Assembly: GCA_035399245.1 (NCBI GenBank)
Contig: DAOPIR010000163.1
Location: 1 to 6,773 of the forward strand
From: CAXXOK01 sp035399245
GTDB lineage: Bacteria > Bacillota > Clostridia > Christensenellales > Aristaeellaceae
Direction of reading: 5' to 3'
Length of the DNA: 6,773 nucleotides
Below, in pieces: positions 1 through 4,453 of the stretch. The notes below the pieces were generated by a model, which was not told where the DNA came from, did not search any database, and saw nothing but the letters and a program-made list of their open reading frames with translations. A program made the position numbers and the translations under genes. Numbering within the stretch: position 1 is the stretch's first letter; each line of letters opens with the position of its first letter.

Positions 1-277
1 CGTGAAGGGTGACGGCGTGGCCGTATGCATGACGGATATGGGTGATCATTTCCGCCTGATCTGCGCGAAGGTGGAGCTGATCGAGCAGCCCAAGCCCATG
101 CCAAAGCTGCCGGTTGCCCAGATTATGTGGAAGCTCAAGCCCAGCTTTGAACAGGGCGCCAAGGGCTGGATCGAAGCCGGCGGCGGGCACCACACGGTGG
201 TCTCCACGGCGCTTACGGCCGAGGACATCGAATTGTTTGCCAAGTTTACAGATACCGAGCTGATCGTGATCGGCTGA
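1..277 (+). CDS. araA: L-arabinose isomerase, C-terminal end (5' partial)
   Basis: This is the last 91 codons of a gene that enters from the left edge in frame 2; no start is visible, and the GTG at base 2 is an internal Val codon. L-arabinose isomerase converts L-arabinose to L-ribulose in the cytoplasm as the first step of arabinose catabolism, with Mn2+ bound by two Glu and two His. The visible part matches the family's C-terminal domain: MGDHFRL (visible residues 13-19), KLPVAQIMWK (35-44), then WIEAGGGHHT (56-65), whose HH pair supplies the last metal-binding His, and the helix around LTAEDIELFAKF (71-82). The catalytic Glu residues lie outside the window. The protein stops at ELIVIG, roughly 25 residues before the usual E. 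coli or Bacillus end with its WN-x-x-Y-Y motif, and the stop is a tandem TGA TAG. This could be a clostridial subfamily with a short tail. Family assignment is fairly secure; substrate preference within the arabinose/fucose isomerase fold is less so. Confidence 0.85.
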   Translation, partial: VKGDGVAVCMTDMGDHFRLICAKVELIEQPKPMPKLPVAQIMWKLKPSFEQGAKGWIEAGGGHHTVVSTALTAEDIELFAKFTDTELIVIG

Positions 278-297
278 TAGAATAATTACCGGTAACT

Positions 298-331
298 AAA
301 AGCGGCTCCCCCAAAGGAGAGCCGCTTTTTT
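298..331. terminator. Rho-independent terminator, probably bidirectional
   Basis: An 8-bp perfect GC-rich stem (AGCGGCTC at 301-308 with GAGCCGCT at 319-326) has a 10-nt loop. It is extended by A298-300 pairing with T327-329. On the + strand the stem runs into six T (326-331), a classic terminator 20 bp after the araA stop. On the - strand the same hairpin is followed by TTTTAGTT, a weaker U-tract, 17 bp past the nucleotidase stop. Because the two flanking genes converge here, one hairpin probably ends both transcripts, more efficiently for araA. Confidence 0.9.
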
Positions 332-348
332 GCAGGTGTATTCTATGG

Positions 349-2013
349 TTACTTGATCGTAATCCGGCCCTGCGGGGCATCATAAGGCGCTGCGATCACG
401 CCGCCGAGCACATCGGTAACATAGTCCACCAGCGCGTCTTCCAGCGCTTTGGTGGTGTCGTAACCGGTTTGCTGATAGGGGTACTTGAACACGCTGTAGG
501 TATCGCCGCCGCCCGCGGTGAAGTTGTTGGTGCAGATGGTGTACACCGCATCGGGATCAAACGCTTCGCCGCCCACGGTAGCGATGGTTACGCGGCTGCC
601 GGGATTGGCAGGCGCAAAGTAGGTGGAATTTTCATACTGCGCACCGGCCTCGAAGGCCACGGAGGTATCCACAGTGAACTCGATGCCCGCAACCTGCGGG
701 AACGCGCCGATGGCATCCGGCGTGCTGAAGGTAGCGGCTTCCAGTGCTTCCAACAGCTCCGCGCCGGTAACATCCAGCGTGACCAGCGTGTTGCCAAACG
801 GGAATACGGTCTTCATGTCGTTCATGGTCACATCGCCGATCTGGACGGAGGCACGAATGCCGCCGCCGTTTGCGATGGCCGCGACCACCTGATCGCCAAC
901 AAGCTGCTTGGCAGCCCATAGCATGGCGTCGGTGCAGAAGTCACCCAGATTGGTTTCTTCGGTGCGTACACCGGGGGAACGCTCGCCGTTAAGCAGAACC
1001 TCGGTAACCGCAAAGGGCTGCGAAAGCTCTGCCTGAATGGCGTCGTTAATGGCGTTGACTTCGGCTGCAACCGCTTCATCCTGATGCTTGGGAACCAAAG
1101 CGGTGAGCTCTATAACGGAGGATTCATACTGCGTGGCGGCGATCAAGCCGGAGGTAAGGTTCTCACCATCGTAGATGACAACGCCCAGGTACTGGCCGTA
1201 TTCGCCGGCCTGCACCAACAGGGTTTCGGTAGCGGTATCGCCTTCACCCTTGGTGATGACATCGTCTTCGATCACGGTGTGGCTGTGGCCGTCGATCATG
1301 ACATCAATGCCGTCCACGGCGGCGATGACATCGGTGGAGCGGATCCCCTCGCTTTCGTCCGCAACGCCCAGATGGGACAGGCATACGATCAGATCCGCGC
1401 CCGCTTCGGTCAGCTCATCCACCTGTGCCTGTGCGCAGGCGTAAAGCTCTTCGCCGGTCATAAAGCTGAGGCCGGGGAACAGCGCACGGTTGGCCTTGGA
1501 CAGGGTTTCCGGCGTGGTGAGGCCGAATACGCCGACAGTCATCCCGTTGCCCATGGTAAACAGCACATTGGGCTGCACAAAATCTGTGCCATCCGCCGTG
1601 TTATACACGTTGGCGGACAGGAAGGGGAAATCGGCAAGCTCTTCAAGGCGAAGAATGTTGTCGCTGCCCCAGTCAAACTCGTGGTTGCCCAGCACCATGG
1701 CATCGTAGCCGGCCAGGTTCATGAAGGTGATGGCGTTGGTGCCTTTATCCAGATTAACGATCGGCATGCCCATAATCGGGTCGCCGGCATCCAGCAGCAG
1801 CACGCTTGCGCCGAGTGCGATTGCGTCTTCTTTGTATTGTGCGATTTCAGCATAGCCCATGTAACCGTCCTCGGTATCGGCTACGGCATGGCCGTGAATA
1901 TCGTTGGTGTGCAGGATGACAAGCGAGCCGTCCAGTGTGCCGGCCACTGCCGCAGTGGTGAACAGAAGCAAAACCAGCACAACGGAAACCATCGTGAATA
2001 GGTGTTTTCGCAT
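349..2013 (-). CDS. secreted 5'-nucleotidase / metallophosphatase (UshA-like)
   Basis: This 554-residue protein is of the 5'-nucleotidase family, which hydrolyses nucleotides or related phosphate esters (including 2',3'-cyclic nucleotides or UDP-sugars in some members) outside the membrane. Residues 1-24 form a signal peptide: Met-Arg-Lys, a hydrophobic core VVLVLLLF, and a likely cleavage site after AAVA. The metallophosphatase domain follows with all core metal motifs: HTNDIHG (35-41), LDAGD (74-78), GNHEFDWG (109-116), LSHLG (212-216) and DGHSHT (241-246). The C-terminal substrate-binding domain has R345 and R350, NLGDF (355-359), NGGGIRA (382-388), FPFGNTL (404-410) and FTAGGGDTY (498-506), where the Phe stacks on the base in characterised members. 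Length is normal for the family. There is no LPXTG motif, C-terminal membrane segment or lipobox Cys, so it is probably released or loosely held at the surface. The ATG is supported by an AAGGAGG site 7 nt upstream. Exact substrate cannot be told. Confidence 0.93.
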   Translation of the reverse strand: MRKHLFTMVSVVLVLLLFTTAAVAGTLDGSLVILHTNDIHGHAVADTEDGYMGYAEIAQYKEDAIALGASVLLLDAGDPIMGMPIVNLDKGTNAITFMNLAGYDAMVLGNHEFDWGSDNILRLEELADFPFLSANVYNTADGTDFVQPNVLFTMGNGMTVGVFGLTTPETLSKANRALFPGLSFMTGEELYACAQAQVDELTEAGADLIVCLSHLGVADESEGIRSTDVIAAVDGIDVMIDGHSHTVIEDDVITKGEGDTATETLLVQAGEYGQYLGVVIYDGENLTSGLIAATQYESSVIELTALVPKHQDEAVAAEVNAINDAIQAELSQPFAVTEVLLNGERSPGVRTEETNLGDFCTDAMLWAAKQLVGDQVVAAIANGGGIRASVQIGDVTMNDMKTVFPFGNTLVTLDVTGAELLEALEAATFSTPDAIGAFPQVAGIEFTVDTSVAFEAGAQYENSTYFAPANPGSRVTIATVGGEAFDPDAVYTICTNNFTAGGGDTYSVFKYPYQQTGYDTTKALEDALVDYVTDVLGGVIAAPYDAPQGRITIK

Positions 2014-2020
2014 GAGAAAT

Positions 2021-2027
2021 CCTCCTT
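2021..2027 (-). promoter_or_regulatory. ribosome binding site of the nucleotidase gene
   Basis: On the - strand this reads AAGGAGG, seven nt before the ATG at 2013. It is a near-perfect anti-16S match and fixes the start of the nucleotidase, in front of its signal peptide. Confidence 0.9.
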
Positions 2028-2050
2028 CAATGTAATTTTAGGGTACCTAA

Positions 2051-2078
2051 AGTATACCACCCGAGTATGACGAGCCAA
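2051..2078 (-). promoter_or_regulatory. predicted sigma-70/sigma-A promoter of the nucleotidase gene
   Basis: On the - strand, TTGGCT (2073-2078) lies 16 bp from TATACT (2051-2056). The -10 box is preceded by TGG, giving an extended -10 (TGnTATACT) that can offset the imperfect -35. The start of transcription would fall near 2044, leaving a leader of about 30 nt that carries the ribosome binding site. It implies that the nucleotidase can be expressed independently of the upstream operon. Assignment is by pattern only. Confidence 0.65.
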
Positions 2079-2149
2079 TGTAAAATGATTGAACAGAAAA
2101 GGAAATAAAGGTGTTAAATATTTTACAATTATTAATGATTGATTTTACA
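2079..2149. repeat. three TGTAAAAT-like sites in the AT-rich gap
   Basis: The octamer TGTAAAAT occurs at 2079-2086 on the + strand and, inverted, at 2120-2127 and 2142-2149. The latter two are spaced 22 bp apart, about two helical turns. The first abuts the predicted -35 box of the nucleotidase; the last overlaps the aminopeptidase stop codon. An imperfect palindrome, GTTAAATATTTTAC, sits at 2113-2126. These could be operator sites for the nucleotidase promoter or a weak, AT-only structure at the operon end, but in so AT-rich a gap chance is a real alternative. No GC-rich terminator hairpin was found here. Confidence 0.25.
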
Positions 2150-3260
2150 CAAATGCGTCGGGATTAAGCGCAAGCAGGTCATCGGGAACAAAAAGGCCGT
2201 CCTTACGTACCAGCTCGTTATCCAGCCATATCATGCCGCCGCCGTATTCCGGACGCTGGATATTGACGATATCCCAGTGTATGTCGGAGTGGTTGCCGTT
2301 GGGAGCCTCGTCGTAACAATTACCGGGCGTGAGGTGGAAAGAGCCGGCGATTTTTTCATCAAAAAGCGTATCCTGAATGGGTGTCGTAACAAACGGATTG
2401 ACGCCGAACGAGAACTCGCCCACATAGCGCGCGCCTTCGTCGGTGTCCAGTATCTTATTGAGGCCTTCGGTATCGTTGCAGGTGGCCTGTATGATTTTGC
2501 CGTCTTTGAAGGTGAACCGGATGTCGGTGTACACCTTGCCCATATAGAGGCTTGCGGTGTTGTAGCGGATGGTGCCGTTGATGGAGGTTTTCACCGGCGC
2601 GGTATATACCTCGCCGTCGGGAATGTTCAGCTTGCCGTCGCATATAATGGTGGGGATTCCCTGGATAGAGAAGGTAAGATCGGTATCCGGTCCCTGAATG
2701 TGAACGGTTTTCGCCTGGTCCATGCGGTCTTTAAGCGCATTCATGGCCTTGCTCATCTTGGCGTAATCCATGGTGCACACGGCATAATAGTAATCTTCAA
2801 ACGCTTCGGTGCTCATTTTGGCACTTTGCGACATGGCGAAGTTGGGGTAACGCAGCACGCACCAGCGCGTGTCGGGAATGCGGATTTTACCGTGTACCTT
2901 GGCGGAGTATTCCTTCATGTACCGCTCCATCTGGTCGGCGCTGACGTCGGAAAGCTCATAGGTATTATCATAGGCACGCACGCCGAGATACGCCTGCATC
3001 TGCCGCATCAGGGCGGCATCGTTATCCGCGGATATCCGATATTGCTCCGATGTTGCGCCCTGCATCAGCTTACGGCGCACCTGCATATCGTGCTGGCGTA
3101 CAAACGGGATGCCGCCCACGGCATACACCTCGTCGATCAGCGTTTGCACAATTTCCGGCTGGTAGCCGAAGAGCTCAATCATGATTTTGTCGCCTTTTTT
3201 TACTTCGCAGGAATAGTTGATCAGCATGTTGCACAGCTTTTGCAGTCTTGGGTCTTTCAT
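2145..3260 (-). CDS. M29-family metallo-aminopeptidase (AmpS/AmpT/PepS type)
   Basis: This 371-residue protein looks like a cytoplasmic leucyl-type aminopeptidase of MEROPS family M29, which removes N-terminal residues from peptides using two metal ions. The family's metal-site motifs are all present and in order: NIPDGEVYTAP (212-222, E217), GEFSFGVNPF (281-290, E282), GSFHLTPGNCY (306-316, H309 and Y316) and SDIHWD (325-330, H328 and D330). The glycine-containing N-terminal part, with VKKGDKIMIEL (20-30), is also typical. There is no signal peptide or membrane segment. Length is slightly below the roughly 410 residues of well-known members. The ATG at 3260 is chosen because AGGAG lies 9 nt upstream and because it overlaps the acyltransferase stop as ATGA. 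The reading frame stays open another 161 codons upstream, but that stretch is antisense-free shadow of the acyltransferase gene and has no family similarity. It is the last gene of the three-gene overlapped operon. Preferred substrate is unknown. Confidence 0.9.
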   Translation of the reverse strand: MKDPRLQKLCNMLINYSCEVKKGDKIMIELFGYQPEIVQTLIDEVYAVGGIPFVRQHDMQVRRKLMQGATSEQYRISADNDAALMRQMQAYLGVRAYDNTYELSDVSADQMERYMKEYSAKVHGKIRIPDTRWCVLRYPNFAMSQSAKMSTEAFEDYYYAVCTMDYAKMSKAMNALKDRMDQAKTVHIQGPDTDLTFSIQGIPTIICDGKLNIPDGEVYTAPVKTSINGTIRYNTASLYMGKVYTDIRFTFKDGKIIQATCNDTEGLNKILDTDEGARYVGEFSFGVNPFVTTPIQDTLFDEKIAGSFHLTPGNCYDEAPNGNHSDIHWDIVNIQRPEYGGGMIWLDNELVRKDGLFVPDDLLALNPDAFV

Positions 3261-4453
3261 GATAGTTTTCTCCTTTTTTGTTCTCTGAGTTTTTGAATAA
3301 ATACAGCTGCCGGCTGCTCCAAACCATAGGTAAACGCCATGGACACGAGGATGGACAGCGAATAGCAAAGCAAGGTAAAGGCGGTCTGCAGCAAGGTGTC
3401 GGTATGCAAGGTATCGGGAAAAAGGGGCTTGATCAGCTGTACGCACAGCACCTGATGCCAGATATACAGGTTCATGGAGATGGTCGCCAAAAATCGCATC
3501 AGGCGGTTGTCCAGCGGCTTTTGCAAGACCTTCGGCAGGAAGGCGGCCGACAGCGTAAGCAGCATCATGGTCAGCGCCAGCGGGAAACGCACTACCCATT
3601 GCGACAGATGCAGCGAATCGATACCGTCTAGGCTGGCGGTAGACTGGTAGCGGAGAAGCTGGAGCAGCATAAGGACGGCAATCACAAAAACAGGAACGGA
3701 CAGTACCGACAGAATAGTGTTTGCCTTGGGCTGTGCCGACCATTGCCGCAGCCGGATATACAGGATGGCGCCCAATATACCCAGCGCGTAGACATCCAGA
3801 AACGACGGCATTTGATTGACAAACATGCCCAGATCGTCCACCGTGAACCCAAGAATAATTCGGAACAGAAACCCGATCGCAACCGTTACCGAAAGCGTAA
3901 GCACCGGCTTTTTGCGTATGGCTTTTACAAGCAGCGGGAAGACGAGGTAAAATTGCACCTCAATGCCAATCGTCCACAGCACGCCATTGAGTGGGGTGTA
4001 TAGATAGGTGCTTTTGAAGAATGTAAAGGTGAACGTTAAATGCGTAAACACATCGAACATGCCGTCGCCGACGGTCATATACATTTGTCCCGGCAGCGCG
4101 ACGAGCACCAGTGTCAGAAACACCGAGGCGAGATAGGAGGGCACAATGCGCCTAAAGCGTTTCCGGTAAAAGGTCTTCAGATCAGGAGCCGGCACACCGG
4201 TTTCTGTAGCCTGCGCATAGGGTAGATACAGCAAGAAGCCGGATAGGAACAGCATGCCATCCACAAACAAGTATCCGGAGCGCGTAAAGAAATCAAAATA
4301 AAAGGTGATTCCAAAGATCGTAATCTGCTGCGCTATCCAGCTTTGCTGCCAAAAATGGTAATTGCATACAAAGAAAACCATCAACGCCCGAAATCCGTAT
4401 AAAACGCCGATGGTTAGCTTTTCGTTATTGCGCGGCGGCTGTGTCATCATCAT
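3257..4453 (-). CDS. acyltransferase_3 family membrane O-acyltransferase
   Basis: This 398-residue multi-pass membrane protein belongs to the acyltransferase_3 family (OafA/NodX-like), which moves acetyl or other acyl groups across the membrane onto sugars, polysaccharides or lipids. About ten hydrophobic segments are visible. Family signatures in order are: FRALMVFFVCNYHF (21-34) with the conserved His33; a GYLFVDGMLFLSGFLL segment (60-75); YRKRFRRIVPSY (96-107), the basic loop; LWTIGIEVQFYLVFPLL (159-175) with Glu165; and ISMNLYIWHQ (325-334). A GLEQP (377-381), matching the common final E-[RQ]-P, precedes a basic tail. Length is normal and no extracellular SGNH domain is fused. The start is ambiguous: three consecutive ATG codons (4453, 4450, 4447), with GGGG immediately before the first, favour the third by spacing (396 residues). 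It overlaps the repeat protein gene by 29 bp and the aminopeptidase by 4 bp. The acceptor is unknown, but a cell-wall or capsular glycan is the usual role. Confidence 0.9.
   Translation of the reverse strand: MMMTQPPRNNEKLTIGVLYGFRALMVFFVCNYHFWQQSWIAQQITIFGITFYFDFFTRSGYLFVDGMLFLSGFLLYLPYAQATETGVPAPDLKTFYRKRFRRIVPSYLASVFLTLVLVALPGQMYMTVGDGMFDVFTHLTFTFTFFKSTYLYTPLNGVLWTIGIEVQFYLVFPLLVKAIRKKPVLTLSVTVAIGFLFRIILGFTVDDLGMFVNQMPSFLDVYALGILGAILYIRLRQWSAQPKANTILSVLSVPVFVIAVLMLLQLLRYQSTASLDGIDSLHLSQWVVRFPLALTMMLLTLSAAFLPKVLQKPLDNRLMRFLATISMNLYIWHQVLCVQLIKPLFPDTLHTDTLLQTAFTLLCYSLSILVSMAFTYGLEQPAAVFIQKLREQKRRKLS
3270..3274 (-). promoter_or_regulatory. ribosome binding site of the aminopeptidase gene
   Basis: On the - strand this reads AGGAG, 9 nt before the ATG at 3260. 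It lies inside the last codons (Arg-Arg) of the acyltransferase gene. It decides between the ATG at 3260 and the much longer open frame, and suggests re-initiation helped by the overlapping ATGA. Confidence 0.85.

Noticed and set aside
281..295. In-frame N-N-Y-R after the araA stops, recalling the missing W-N-x-x-Y-Y-R tail
   Set aside because: Only four codons before another stop, with no preceding tail sequence; too short to be called a remnant.
502..528. GGGDTY in place of the textbook GGDGY in the nucleotidase C-terminal domain
   Set aside because: From memory, GGDTY-type versions are common in clostridial members, and the Phe and Asp positions are kept, so it is not a sign of lost activity.
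1084..2001. A 305-codon open frame on the + strand opposite the nucleotidase
   Set aside because: It is a codon-position shadow of the nucleotidase gene, with no ribosome binding site and no protein-like pattern.
2139..3296. A 385-codon open frame on the + strand opposite the aminopeptidase
   Set aside because: It is exactly antisense to a gene with complete M29 motifs, has no ribosome binding site and no recognisable domain; long antisense frames are expected in GC-rich codon usage.
3261..3743. 161 extra codons upstream in the aminopeptidase frame
   Set aside because: They overlap the acyltransferase in another frame, read as Arg/Ala/Pro-rich nonsense, and the ATG at 3260 has a proper AGGAG site and begins where the family begins.
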